A stretch of 64,000 nt of DNA from CAWCDJ01 sp963836015 (lineage in GTDB: Bacteria; Acidobacteriota; Terriglobia; Bryobacterales; Bryobacteraceae), in assembly GCA_963836015.1 (NCBI GenBank), contig CAWIIF010000015.1, positions 992,001 to 1,056,000 of the forward strand, written 5' to 3'. The translations under genes were made by a program, and so were the position numbers. Each line of letters starts with the position of its first letter. The first letter of the stretch is position 1. Below, in pieces: positions 43,174 to 52,471 of the stretch. Below the pieces are notes generated by a model. It had not been told where the DNA came from. It was given only the letters and a program-made list of their open reading frames with translations, and did no database searches.

Positions 43174-43563
43174 TTATGCGGCGTTCGCCAGCAGTTCGTC
43201 GATGGTGTCGTTCGCATCGGTTTCGAATTCGTGGCGGTCGGCTGCCTCCTGGCACCGGATGCAGTACTTCGTCCAAGGCACTGCATCCAGCCGCTTTGGC
43301 TTGATTTCTTCCTCGCAGTGCATGCAGATTCCGTAGCTGCCGTCCGCAATTCGTACCAGTGCGCCGCGCACATTGCGGAGCAGGTTCGATTCGCGGTCCA
43401 AGTTGCGGATAGCCAACTCACGCTCTCCGGCGAGTTGTACTTCGTCGAGGGCGTCCGGCGTCTTTTCGATTGCGATGTCTTCCCGGTTTCTCAGCCCGGC
43501 GGAAAGCTCAGCTTGCTTGGCTTCCAGCACCGCTTTGTATTTGTTGAGGTCGGTCTGGTTCAT
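43174..43563 (-). CDS. DksA/TraR family zinc-finger regulator
   Basis: This 129-residue protein has an N-terminal coiled coil (LNKYKAVLEAKQAELSAGLR, residues 5-40) and a C-terminal four-cysteine zinc finger (GICMHCEEEIKPKRL and KYCIRCQ). This is the DksA/TraR fold that inserts into the RNA polymerase secondary channel. The helix tip contains EVQLAGERE, lacking the classical DxxDxA of E. coli DksA, so ppGpp coupling is uncertain. A very good Shine-Dalgarno (AGAAGGAG) precedes the ATG, and the gene ends in a strong terminator, so it is a single-gene transcript. Confidence 0.9.
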   Translation of the reverse strand: MNQTDLNKYKAVLEAKQAELSAGLRNREDIAIEKTPDALDEVQLAGERELAIRNLDRESNLLRNVRGALVRIADGSYGICMHCEEEIKPKRLDAVPWTKYCIRCQEAADRHEFETDANDTIDELLANAA

Positions 43564-43817
43564 GGTCCATCTCCTTCTGTAATTCGGCTTTATCTTCTTT
43601 TCTTTTGTTCTCTTTAGCTCATTCAGTGCCGCAACAATATAGACGACGAATTAAGCCAAAGGTTTCAACTTATGATCCCCCCAAAAAGGGCCATCTTCCG
43701 TTGCCGGGTTGCCCCAGGCACGTCTGACGAGTCAACATCATAGCAATTTACCTGCCAAACCAGATTCCGCTTGCCGAGGCCGCTTCTATTCGGTGTTCCC
43801 AATTCCATATCGGACGG
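43564..43817. other. AT-richer divergent intergenic region
   Basis: These 254 bases lie between the divergent DksA-like and membrane glycosyltransferase-like genes. The first 60 bases are a purine/pyrimidine-biased leader of the DksA-like gene with its Shine-Dalgarno. I see no clear palindromic operator, tRNA or small ORF. Confidence 0.4.
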
Positions 43818-45593
43818 ATGCTACCATCTCTTATTCTGGTCCCTCTGATCGTGACTCGCCGGATCCTTAGAAACCGTACAATACGTGTCAAGAGCCTGGC
43901 CGCCGTCGCATGTATTTTTTTCTTTTTGGCCGGCCTGGCCATGGCACCCCTTCTGGGAATCGAAGCAGACGAGACGCTGTTTATCCAAGGCATCTATTCC
44001 CCTCGTGCCGAACTGTACGCCCTGCACATCGGCTCAGCCTCCATCCCGCTGATGCTGATGAACTACGTCGGGGCTCTAAAATCCTGGCTGTACCCGCGTA
44101 TTCTTCACTCGTTCGGTGCGAACGTGATCACCCTTCGGATCCCCATGGTGCTGGCCGGAGCCATCAGCATCTGGCTCTTCTTCCTGCTTCTCCGCCGCAT
44201 CGCCGGAGAGCGTGCTGCCTTGGTTGGATGCACGCTGTTAGCAGTAGATTCAGCGTACCTGTTAAGTCTTTGTTTTGACTGGGGTCCGGTGGCGCTGCAG
44301 CATCTTCTGCTGATCGGCGGTGCGCTCTCGGTCGTGAAATTCTACCAGGACAAGAAGCCCTGGGCCCTGGCCGCAGGCTTCTTTCTGTTCGGCCTCGCAC
44401 TGTGGGACAAAGCGCTGGCGATCTGGATGCTCTCCGGGCTGGGCCTGGCCGCGATCCTGGTCTTTCCACGGCAGCTGTTTTCGCGCCTCGACCGGAGGAG
44501 TGTCGCCATCGCGGTGCTGGCCTTTATCCTGGGCGCCTTCCCGCTGCTGGTGTACAACGCGGGGCATCACTGGATCACTTTCGCCGGCAACTTTCACCGT
44601 GACACCAGTGAACTCGCCGGCAAGGCGCGGATGCTGCGCGACACTGCCGAAGGCCGCGGCCTGTTTGGCTGGATGACCGCGGAAGACTGGCAGACGCCGC
44701 ACCCTCATCCGCCGAACGGTCCCATCGAGCGCATTTCTGCCGATATATCGGCACTTGCCCAACATCCCCGCCGGCACCTGCTGCTGTACGGCTTCGTTCT
44801 TGCGCTCCTGCTCGCCCCGCTTGCGGGACGCAACGGCATCCGGGCGATCGTATTTGCCTTGATCACGATGGCCGTGACGTGGATTCAGATGGCGATTACC
44901 TCCAACGCCGGGGGCAGCGTCCATCACACCATCCTCTTATGGCCGTTTCCGGAACTGGTGATCGCGGTAGCGTTCGCCGGAGCCTCGCGCCGGCTGGGCC
45001 GCGCCGGCATCCCGGCGCTGGCCGCGGTGCTCACCGTGATGCTGGTTTCCGGCGCGCTCGTGATGAACGAGTATTATGCCCTCGCCGTGCGCAACGGAGG
45101 GGCCCAGAGCTGGAACAACGCCATCTATCCCCTCTCGCGCTATCTGAAGAAGACTCCCGCCAAAACCATCTACTGCATGGACTGGGGGATTCTCGATCCG
45201 CTCCGCTTCCTGAACCGCGGCAGCCTGCCGCTGGCCATGGGCACCGACCAGATCGCCCAGCCGGAGATGAGCGCCGAGGATCGCGCGGTCGTCGAGCGAA
45301 TGATCTCCGACCCGGCTAACCTGTTTATTTCCCACACAGCGGAGTTTGAATTCTTTCCAGGCCGAAACCCTAAGTTGATTCAGTTGGCCGCGGCAGCCGG
45401 GTTCCAGCGGGAGTTGCAGGCGGAAATCTCCGATCCATTCGGCCGCCCGGTTTTCGAGGTATACCGCTTCCGCGGGGCCTCAGCGCACCTCGATCCGGCC
45501 GAACGCCAGCCCCAGGTCGCGGCGGTCTCCGGGCGGGCGGCGCGTCCGGCTGACCTCCAGGAGCAGGCGCATCTCCGGCTGTCCGGTCGCTGA
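43818..45593 (+). CDS. Polytopic membrane protein, ArnT/PMT-like glycosyltransferase family
   Basis: This 591-residue protein has about 10-12 membrane helices. After the first helix comes a conserved-looking extracytoplasmic acidic motif (LLGIEADETLFIQG), as in GT39/GT83 (ArnT/PMT) enzymes, where Asp-Glu binds the lipid-linked sugar. Other features are FDWGPVALQH between helices and a soluble C-terminal part (YCMDWGILDPLRFL and later). It probably transfers a sugar from a polyprenyl carrier at the periplasmic face. The last ~38 residues overlap the convergent gene by 114 bases and look like low-complexity tail. Donor and acceptor are unknown. Confidence 0.72.
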   Translation: MLPSLILVPLIVTRRILRNRTIRVKSLAAVACIFFFLAGLAMAPLLGIEADETLFIQGIYSPRAELYALHIGSASIPLMLMNYVGALKSWLYPRILHSFGANVITLRIPMVLAGAISIWLFFLLLRRIAGERAALVGCTLLAVDSAYLLSLCFDWGPVALQHLLLIGGALSVVKFYQDKKPWALAAGFFLFGLALWDKALAIWMLSGLGLAAILVFPRQLFSRLDRRSVAIAVLAFILGAFPLLVYNAGHHWITFAGNFHRDTSELAGKARMLRDTAEGRGLFGWMTAEDWQTPHPHPPNGPIERISADISALAQHPRRHLLLYGFVLALLLAPLAGRNGIRAIVFALITMAVTWIQMAITSNAGGSVHHTILLWPFPELVIAVAFAGASRRLGRAGIPALAAVLTVMLVSGALVMNEYYALAVRNGGAQSWNNAIYPLSRYLKKTPAKTIYCMDWGILDPLRFLNRGSLPLAMGTDQIAQPEMSAEDRAVVERMISDPANLFISHTAEFEFFPGRNPKLIQLAAAAGFQRELQAEISDPFGRPVFEVYRFRGASAHLDPAERQPQVAAVSGRAARPADLQEQAHLRLSGR

Positions 45594-47309
45594 GGCGGGC
45601 AGAACGACGGCAGCGTCGAACTCCCGTTGTCCGGGAGGCAGGACAACCGGAGCAAGTGCCAATCCGTTGACACAGACTGTCAACGTAATGGCGCTATCGT
45701 CAGGGCGTTCGCCGGATAGGTACAGGCGGCTTCCCGCCGCCCGTGGGGCGGCCAGACGGAGCCCGGCGCGCCGGCCCATCCAGCGGTGTCCGCCCTCGGC
45801 GTCGTACCACCCCGGCCCGAGGAGATAGGCTTCCAGCAGGTTACCGGCGTCCATACGAAGCGGCAGCCCCGGTGAGGGGGGAGCGGAGGCGTAGACCGAG
45901 GTGACATTCCGCAATGACGGTCCCCGGACATCGTAGACGACGACTTGTCCCTGGTCGAGACCCCGGCCGAGGACTTCCGGCGGCAGGGTGAACTCGGCCC
46001 GTTCCGCGGGTGCGGCGGGGTCGGGAGTGAGGTAAACCGCATCGATTCCGGCCAGCCGGGAGGCGTGGTCCTCGATAGCGTTCCAGAACAGCTCGTCATC
46101 CACTCCGGCGAGTAGAACGGTGCGGCCGGGGTGCAGTTCCCGCACCCGCGCCAGGCTCTCGACCAGGTTCCGCACGCGCAGGGAGACGCGGTAGTTCCAG
46201 GCGGAAGCCGCCAGGGTCCTGGGCAGCAGCAGCGCCACGTAAAGAGCGGCCAGCGCGGCGGCCGCCATGCGCCGGCGCGAACCTTGGCTCCACGCGCCTG
46301 CCAGGCCCCATCCCGCCAGCCAGCAGATGCCGATCAGGGGAACGAAGACGTAATACTCCATGCGGTGGTCGCGCAGCGGCAGCACCGGAGCGATGGTGAC
46401 GATATACCAGGCCAGGCAGAAGGCCGCCGGACGAGCGCCAGCCCGCAGGCGGCCCCACAGGAACAAACCCAATCCGGCGGTCAGCACCGCTGCCCCCACG
46501 AGGGCCACCCAGGCCGGGATGCGGAAGGGCATCCAGGAGTAGCTGGGGCCGGCCGACCAGGTCCAGTAGCGCGCCAAGGTGCGGAACACCGCGCCGGTGA
46601 AGTGCATGGCGTAGCCCCCCGACCTCGCGAACGGGGCCGCCAGGAGGTGTAGCGCCACGTAAGCGCCGGACACTGCGAACATCGGCGCGGTGCGCTTCAG
46701 GTAGGGCCGGGCGGCGGTGAGCGCCCAGGCGGCGGCCAGGGCAGGATAGACCAGGTTCCCTTCCTGCGCGCCGAAGCCCAGAAGGAAAGCCGCCCATTGG
46801 AGCCATTCGTAGCGCCGCTGCCCGGTTTCGAGAAAGCGCAGCAGCGCGTAGAACGCCGCCAGCAGGAAGAACGCGGACAGCACCTGGTTGTACACGCAGA
46901 CCCAGCCCAGCGGCTCCACGGCGGCACTGTGGATACTCCAGAGGACCGCCGCCAGCCATCCAGCGGCGCGACTGCCGGTCACACGCGCGCCCACGACGGC
47001 GGCCAGTGCGAGGTTGGCGAACTGGGTGGCGAAGATCGCGATGTGGAAGGGCAGGGGATTCAGGCCGAACAAGCCGTAGCCGGCCAGGAAAAACGCGCGC
47101 TCGCTCCAGGGCCGTATAGTGCCCTGGGCCAGGGGCTGGAACAGAGCGGCCGGCAGGTCGTGGAGGTTGTGCACCCGCAGGCTCAAGCCGAGCCACGCGA
47201 AATCGTCGGCGCGAAACCAGGATTGAAAGCCGCGCCAGTGGACCAGGAGGCAGATCAGGGAGGGCAGCACCCAGTACCCGACCAGGCCGGCGCGCCGGCC
47301 CGCGGTCAT
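45480..47309 (-). CDS. Polytopic membrane protein with C-terminal beta domain, glycosyltransferase-like
   Basis: This 609-residue protein has a membrane-embedded N-terminal ~380 residues with around ten helices. Early in it comes WFRADDFAWLGLSLRV, an acidic pair after the first helix as in PMT-like glycosyltransferases. Residues after ~390 are soluble (RTVLLAGVDDELFWNAIEDH), and the last ~100 look like a small beta domain (LYLSGERPDDSAITLTVCVN). It overlaps the lipoprotein gene by 4 bases (ATGA), so it is coupled to it. I cannot assign a substrate. Confidence 0.68.
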   Translation of the reverse strand: MTAGRRAGLVGYWVLPSLICLLVHWRGFQSWFRADDFAWLGLSLRVHNLHDLPAALFQPLAQGTIRPWSERAFFLAGYGLFGLNPLPFHIAIFATQFANLALAAVVGARVTGSRAAGWLAAVLWSIHSAAVEPLGWVCVYNQVLSAFFLLAAFYALLRFLETGQRRYEWLQWAAFLLGFGAQEGNLVYPALAAAWALTAARPYLKRTAPMFAVSGAYVALHLLAAPFARSGGYAMHFTGAVFRTLARYWTWSAGPSYSWMPFRIPAWVALVGAAVLTAGLGLFLWGRLRAGARPAAFCLAWYIVTIAPVLPLRDHRMEYYVFVPLIGICWLAGWGLAGAWSQGSRRRMAAAALAALYVALLLPRTLAASAWNYRVSLRVRNLVESLARVRELHPGRTVLLAGVDDELFWNAIEDHASRLAGIDAVYLTPDPAAPAERAEFTLPPEVLGRGLDQGQVVVYDVRGPSLRNVTSVYASAPPSPGLPLRMDAGNLLEAYLLGPGWYDAEGGHRWMGRRAGLRLAAPRAAGSRLYLSGERPDDSAITLTVCVNGLALAPVVLPPGQREFDAAVVLPASATGQPEMRLLLEVSRTRRPPGDRRDLGLAFGRIEVR

Positions 47310-47851
47310 TTGGATTCGAGGCCGGCGGCGGAGACGATGATTCCCAGCTCCCGCAGATCCGCGCCGTCCGGAGGCATTGCTTTATCCAACTGGAAGGCGG
47401 CCTTTACCGGATCGGCTGCCAGCGCGCTCGCCGGGACGTCGCGGCGATAGGTGTACTGCCCGGGTTTGGTGTACGTCTCGGGAGCCAGGGCCGAGCCGTT
47501 CACCGCGCCGGAGAGCGTCACCGATTGCAGCTTTTCGATGGTCACGGGTGGAACCGTTAACTTCAACTCCAGGACCGCGCCCTTTTGCGCGGCTTCCGCC
47601 GGCGTTCCCAGGGACACCGTGAATTGCTTGCCGGTCCAGCGCCAGGCGCCGTTTTCGATGCCGTAGAACCCGCTGAGCAACTGCCCGGCGGAGCGCGCGT
47701 CGTTGGTGTGGACGGTGCTGGCCAGGCGCGGCGTCGTCTCCTCTACGGTGGGCCGGGTCTCGACCTTCTGCTTGCAGGCGGGGGCCGATAGGACGAGCAG
47801 CATAAGGAAGGCCCGCTCCCTCACGGTCGCGGCTCTGTTGGTGAGGCTCAT
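47306..47851 (-). CDS. Putative lipoprotein of unknown function
   Basis: This 181-residue protein starts at the ATG at 47851, sharing one base with the stop of the molybdopterin oxidoreductase gene (TGATG). The N-terminal helix ends LLVLSAPACKQKVE, a plausible though imperfect lipobox with Cys at about 27. The mature part has beta-rich segments (RWTGKQFTVSLGTPAEAAQK, VLELKLTVPPVTIEKL). It resembles no family I can name. It lies between, and is coupled to, the oxidoreductase and the membrane protein. Confidence 0.65.
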   Translation of the reverse strand: MSLTNRAATVRERAFLMLLVLSAPACKQKVETRPTVEETTPRLASTVHTNDARSAGQLLSGFYGIENGAWRWTGKQFTVSLGTPAEAAQKGAVLELKLTVPPVTIEKLQSVTLSGAVNGSALAPETYTKPGQYTYRRDVPASALAADPVKAAFQLDKAMPPDGADLRELGIIVSAAGLESK

Positions 47852-49890
47852 CAGTCTCCGATTCTCTCTACTTCCACAAGGCAACTGTAAAATGTCGGGC
47901 CGCCGCCGAAGTCCGTCAGGCGATCGGACGTGACGTCGTTGATATTCCGCTTGTCCGGCGAACGCTTTCCCCAGCGCACCGACGGCGCCGAAACCACGCC
48001 GGGCTGCACCGTCCCGTCCACCTTCGCCACCAGAATCACCGAACCGCGATCGTTGAAGATGCGCACGGGGTCCGATTCGCGGATGCCGCGCCGGACGGCA
48101 TCGGCGGCGCTGAGATGCAGCGCGGCAGTCTGCAGATCCACGCTGTCGCGGTGGCCGAACGTCGAGTTCATGCTGTCGTCGTTCTTGGCCGAAACCAGCT
48201 CCAGCGGATACTTGCGGCGGAGCGAGTGGTCCCCATGCCGCGATTCCACCGGGGGAGTGTAATCGAGCGTCTCGGCGCGGAAATGGCATTTGCCGTCGGG
48301 CGTGCCGAACCCGCCGGCAGCAAACGGCTGGAAAGGCTCCGGTATGCGCAGGCGGACGGAATGCTCGCGGTCGAGATCCTCGAGCGTGATGCCGCGGACG
48401 AACGGGTGCGGCGAATCGAGAAGAGTCCGGATCATGTCGTCTGCGGAATCCCGGAAGCAGGGGTCGTCGAAGCCCATGCGCTCCGCCAGCAGGCGGAACA
48501 CCTCTACGTTGGACCTGGCCTCGCCGGGGGCATCGAGCGCGGGCCGCGCCAGTTGCAGGTAGTAATGCCCGTAGGCGAGGTAGAGGTCGGTATGTTCCAG
48601 AAACGTGGTGGAGGGCAGCAGGATATCGGCATAATCGGCCGTATCGTTCTGGAACTGCTCGAGCACGACGGTAAAGAGGTCGTCGCGCCGCAGGCCCGCG
48701 CGCACCCTATTCTGGTCCGGCGCGATGGCCGCCGGATTGGAGTTGTAGACCACCAAAGCCTTCACCGGCGGGCTGTCGAGCTCGGTCAGAGCGTGCGCAA
48801 GCAGCGTCATGTTGACGATACGGGCCTCGCGGCCGAGCGCTCTCTGCTGCAGATCGGCGCGCTCCAGGCCCGCGCGGTTCAGGTGGAACGCCTGCGAGGT
48901 GGAGAGCTGGATCCCACCGCCGATCTCCTGCCAGGAGCCGATCAACGCCGGCAGCAGCGCGATGGTGCGGACGGCCATCGCTCCGCGCTCGCTGCGCTGC
49001 ACCCCGTAATTCAGCCGGATGACCGCGGGCCGCGTGGTGGCGTACTCGCGAGCGAGGTTGACGATCTCTTCAGCGGCGATGCCGGTCAGCTCAGCGGCCC
49101 TCTGGGGCGTCCAGTCGCGGACCTTTTCGCGCAGGCCGTCGAACCCATCGGTGTACTGCTCCACATAGGCGGCGTCGTGGAGGCTCTCCCCGACGATCAC
49201 GTGCATCATGGCCAGGGCGAGCGCCGTATCGCTGCCCGGATTGATGAAGAAATGCTTGTCCGAAGCCGCGCCGGTGCGGTTGCGCCGCGGGTCGATCGTA
49301 TAGAGCTTCGCCCCGTTTCGCCGCGCTTCCATGACGAACGGCCACAGATGCACGTTGGTGCCGAGGATGTTTGCGCCCCACGCCAGGATCAGGCGGGCGT
49401 GGCGGAACTGCTCGGGCTCGGTGGCGTAGCGTATGCCGAGCGCCTGGGTCATGCCGGTCATGCCGGCGCTCGAACAGATAGTGCGGTCGAGCTGCGAAGC
49501 CCCCAGGCGGTGAAAGAACCGGCGGTCCATCCCGCTGCCGTTCAGCAACCCCATCGTGCCGGCGTAGCTGTAAGGCAGAATCGATTCGGGCCCGAACTCC
49601 TCCGCCGCAGCCTTCAGCTTCTGCGCGATCGTGTCGAGAGCTTCGTCCCACGAGATGCGCTCGAACCGCCCCTCACCCTTTGCGCCGGTGCGCCGCTGCG
49701 GATAGAGCAGCCGTCCCGGCGAATATTCGCGCTCCAGGTATTGGGCCACTTTGCCGCACAGAAACCCGCGCGTCACCGGGTGATCCGGGTTGCCGCGCAG
49801 CTTCGTGCCGTGCCCGTTTTCGACCGTCAGGACCAGCGAGCAGCAGTCCGGGCAGTCGAGCGCACAGACAGAATGACGGATCTCGGGCAT
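47851..49890 (-). CDS. Molybdopterin (bis-MGD) oxidoreductase
   Basis: This protein has 679 residues from the ATG at 49890; a TTG 6 bases upstream lies too close to the -10. The N-terminal Fe4S4 site is SVCALDCPDCCSLVL with a later Cys in GFLCGKVAQY. The pterin-binding core has ISWDEALDTIAQKL, TICSSAGMTGMTQALG at the metal-ligand position, WGANILGTNVHLWPF and DPRRNRTG. The C-terminal dinucleotide-binding domain (SVDLQTAALHLSAADAVRRG) is complete. It belongs to the DMSO-reductase superfamily. No FeS or membrane-anchor subunit accompanies it. No signal peptide is visible, so it is probably cytosolic. The substrate is unknown. Confidence 0.9.
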   Translation of the reverse strand: MPEIRHSVCALDCPDCCSLVLTVENGHGTKLRGNPDHPVTRGFLCGKVAQYLEREYSPGRLLYPQRRTGAKGEGRFERISWDEALDTIAQKLKAAAEEFGPESILPYSYAGTMGLLNGSGMDRRFFHRLGASQLDRTICSSAGMTGMTQALGIRYATEPEQFRHARLILAWGANILGTNVHLWPFVMEARRNGAKLYTIDPRRNRTGAASDKHFFINPGSDTALALAMMHVIVGESLHDAAYVEQYTDGFDGLREKVRDWTPQRAAELTGIAAEEIVNLAREYATTRPAVIRLNYGVQRSERGAMAVRTIALLPALIGSWQEIGGGIQLSTSQAFHLNRAGLERADLQQRALGREARIVNMTLLAHALTELDSPPVKALVVYNSNPAAIAPDQNRVRAGLRRDDLFTVVLEQFQNDTADYADILLPSTTFLEHTDLYLAYGHYYLQLARPALDAPGEARSNVEVFRLLAERMGFDDPCFRDSADDMIRTLLDSPHPFVRGITLEDLDREHSVRLRIPEPFQPFAAGGFGTPDGKCHFRAETLDYTPPVESRHGDHSLRRKYPLELVSAKNDDSMNSTFGHRDSVDLQTAALHLSAADAVRRGIRESDPVRIFNDRGSVILVAKVDGTVQPGVVSAPSVRWGKRSPDKRNINDVTSDRLTDFGGGPTFYSCLVEVERIGD

Positions 49891-49899
49891 TTGCAAACG

Positions 49900-49905
49900 A
49901 TTATA
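49900..49905 (-). promoter_or_regulatory. Exact -10 of the molybdopterin oxidoreductase gene
   Basis: TATAAT on the minus strand ends 9 bases before the ATG at 49890, so the transcript would be nearly leaderless. This argues against the TTG start at 49896. The -35 is weak. A GC palindrome AGGGGCGCCCCT lies just upstream (49913-49924). Confidence 0.5.
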
Positions 49906-49962
49906 GCGTTGTAGGGGCGCCCCTCAGAATCCGCAGCTTCGGTTTTGATATCATTCCTACCC

Positions 49963-51309
49963 GTGAACAGACGAACGGTACTCAAACGCCTGTCGGCGGC
50001 CCTGGCGAGCCCGGTCATCGCTCCGGTCTCCGCCCTGCTGGCGAAGACGAAGCTGACCAACTGGGCGGGCAACGTTACTTACGGTACCGACCGGCTGCGC
50101 GAAGCCGCGTCGGTCGAGCAGGTCCGGTCGTTTTTGCGGTCCCGGGAGCAGGTGAAGGTGCTCGGCACTCGCCATTGCTTCAACTCCATCGCGGACAGCC
50201 GTCACAACCTGCTCTCGCTGAAACCGATGCACGAGGTGGTTTCGGTGGATCCGGCCGCCCGCACGGTGACGGTGGATGCAGGCATCACGTACGGCCAGCT
50301 TGGCCCGTACCTCGACGGCAAGGGTTATGCGCTGCACAACCTGGCTTCGCTCCCCCACATCTCGGTCGCCGGGGCCTGCAGCACCGCCACGCACGGCTCG
50401 GGCGAGAAGAACGGCAACCTTGCGACGGCGGTCTCCGCGCTCGAAATCGTAACCGCGGCGGGAGACGTGGTGAAGCTCTCGCGCCGGTCCGACGGCGACG
50501 TCTTTCGCGGAGCGGTGGTCGGCCTGGGCGCGCTCGGCGTCATCACCCGGATCACGCTCGATATTCAGCCCACTTATACGGTGAGGCAATACGTGTATGA
50601 GGACCTGCCCTTCTCGCAGATGGCGGACCACTTCGATGCTATCCAGGCCAGCGGATACAGCGTCAGTCTGTTCACCGACTGGCGGAACCGGCGCATGAGC
50701 GAGGTCTGGATCAAGAGCCGGGACGGGGACGGCCAGTCATTCGCCGCGCCCGGGGAGTTCTTCGGCGCGAAGCTTGCCACCCGGAACCTGCATCCGATCG
50801 CCGAGCTTTCCGCGGAGAACTGCACGGAGCAGATGGGGGTGCCGGGTCCGTGGTACGACCGGCTGCCGCACTTCCGAATGGGCTTCACTCCGAGCGCGGG
50901 GAAGGAGCTGCAGTCGGAGTATTTCGTGCCGCGCCGCAACGCCGTCGATGCGATTCTGGCGGTGGAGCGCCTGCGCGAACAGGTGACGCCGCACCTGCTG
51001 ATCACGGAAATCCGGACCATCGCGGCGGACGACCTGTGGATGAGCACCTGCTACCGGAGGCCCAGCGTGACGATCCACTTCACCTGGAAGCCGGACTGGC
51101 CTGCGGTCCGGCGCGTGCTTCCCTTGATTGAAAAAGAGCTCTCCGCGTTCGAGGTCCGCCCTCACTGGGGAAAGTTGTTCACGCTGCCGCCGGCCGAGCT
51201 CCGATCGAGGTACGAGAAGCTGTCCGATTTCCGGCAACTGGCTGCCCGGTACGATCCGAAGGGGAAGTTCCGCAACGATTTTCTGAATACCAACCTGTTT
51301 GCCGGTTGA
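49963..51309 (+). CDS. FAD-linked sugar-alcohol/aldonolactone oxidase (AldO-like)
   Basis: This protein has 448 residues from GTG 49963 (MNRRTVLKRLSAALASPVIA), a Tat-like export signal. The FAD-binding PCMH/VAO domain has VKVLGTRHCFNSIADS, in which the His is the likely covalent FAD anchor, and LASLPHISVAGACSTATHG. The C-terminal ALO domain ends VRPHWGKLFTLPP then YDPKGKFRNDFLNTNLF, as in alditol and gulono/arabinono-lactone oxidases. It should oxidise a polyol or aldonolactone with oxygen or another acceptor in the periplasm. It diverges from the molybdoenzyme, with 72 bases between. Confidence 0.87.
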   Translation: MNRRTVLKRLSAALASPVIAPVSALLAKTKLTNWAGNVTYGTDRLREAASVEQVRSFLRSREQVKVLGTRHCFNSIADSRHNLLSLKPMHEVVSVDPAARTVTVDAGITYGQLGPYLDGKGYALHNLASLPHISVAGACSTATHGSGEKNGNLATAVSALEIVTAAGDVVKLSRRSDGDVFRGAVVGLGALGVITRITLDIQPTYTVRQYVYEDLPFSQMADHFDAIQASGYSVSLFTDWRNRRMSEVWIKSRDGDGQSFAAPGEFFGAKLATRNLHPIAELSAENCTEQMGVPGPWYDRLPHFRMGFTPSAGKELQSEYFVPRRNAVDAILAVERLREQVTPHLLITEIRTIAADDLWMSTCYRRPSVTIHFTWKPDWPAVRRVLPLIEKELSAFEVRPHWGKLFTLPPAELRSRYEKLSDFRQLAARYDPKGKFRNDFLNTNLFAG

Positions 51310-51340
51310 CTTACCAGCGCTTGTGGATTAACACGTGCGG

Positions 51341-51346
51341 TATAAC
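51341..51346 (+). promoter_or_regulatory. Candidate -10 of the DNA ligase gene
   Basis: TATAAC ends 7 bases before the GTG at 51354, compatible with a leaderless start, although AAGAGG also precedes the GTG. No good -35 at standard spacing is seen. Confidence 0.35.
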
Positions 51347-51353
51347 AAGAGGC

Positions 51354-52443
51354 GTGGACCTTCCGGTCAATCCGCCGATCCTGCCGATGCTGGCCAAGCG
51401 AGTTGACGATCTGCCCGTCGATGGAGCGTGGATTTTCGAGCCGAAGTGGGACGGATTTCGGGCATTGGTCTTTCGCGACGGCGGCGAGATTCAGATCCAA
51501 AGCCGCGACGAGAAGCCGCTCAATCGCTACTTTCCCGAATTGATCGAGCCGCTGCTGTCGCAGTTGCCGGCCCGCTCGGTGCTCGATGGCGAAATCGTCA
51601 TCGCCCGGAATGGCGGCCTGGATTTCGAGGCGCTGCAGCTCCGCCTCCATCCAGCCGCATCGCGCGCGAAGCTTCTCTCCCAACAGATACCAGCTTCCAT
51701 CGTGTTCTTCGACCTGATCTCCGAGGGGAGCCGCGATCTGCGGAGCCAGCCGTTTCAAGAGCGCCGCCGCGAGTTGGAGGCGCTGCTTTCCGGCGGCGGC
51801 GCCGCCGGTCCACCTGACGCCGGCCACGCGCGACTCGAACCTGGCGTCGGACTGGTTTCGCCGCTTCGAGGGTGCGGGGCTCGACGGCGTGATCGCCAAG
51901 CCGGCCTTGGGGATCTACGAGCCCAACAAGCGCGTGATGTTCAAGGTCAAGCACGAGCGCGATTGCGACTGCGTGGTCGCGGGGTTTCGATGGTACAAGG
52001 AAAGCGAGGGCACACAGGTCGGCTCGCTGCTGCTCGGGCTCTTCGACGACTCCGGTGCGTTGCAGCATGTCGGCGTCTGCGCGAGTTTTGCGGACGAGAA
52101 GCGCCGCGAGCTGACGGAATTCCTGGCGCCGTATCGCGAGGATGCGCTGACTCATCACCCCTGGAGGGCGTGGGCCGAGCATGCGCCCGGCAATCGGGAA
52201 GCCGGGCAACGGATGCCGGGCGGCCAGAGCCGCTGGAGCCAGGGAAAGGACCTGTCGTGGGAGCCGCTCCGGCCCGAGCTGGTGGTCGAGGTCGCCTATG
52301 AGCACATGCAGGGCACGCGCTTCCGGCACATGGCTCATTTTCGAAGGTGGCGCACGGACAAGAGGCCGGGCGACTGCACGTATGCCCAGTTGGAAGTGGT
52401 CCCGCCGCACGAATTGGCTGCGATTTTCGCCGGCGCGCGGTGA
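51354..52443 (+). pseudogene. ATP-dependent DNA ligase (LigD-type ligase domain), frameshifted
   Basis: The first frame from GTG 51354 gives MLAKRVDDLPVDGAWIFEPK then WDGFRALVFRDG, with the AMP-accepting Lys in EPKWDG, motif DGEIVI, and VFFDLI. At the GC tract 51790-51809 the frame must change by one base. The second frame continues PPVHLTPATRDSNLASDWF, then GLDGVIAKP (motif IV) and VMFKVKHERDCDCVVAGF (motif V), and an OB fold to TGA 52443. The length is one base above a multiple of three, so a single extra base explains it. Intact it would be a ~360-residue ligase for end joining. It converges with the LigD polymerase gene. Confidence 0.8.
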
Positions 52444-52471
52444 ATCTCGCCGGACACCTGGCGAGACGAAA

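Noticed and set aside
49913..49924. Palindrome AGGGGCGCCCCT between the molybdoenzyme and AldO-like genes
   Set aside because: Short all-GC palindromes are expected in this composition; kept only as a note with the promoter.
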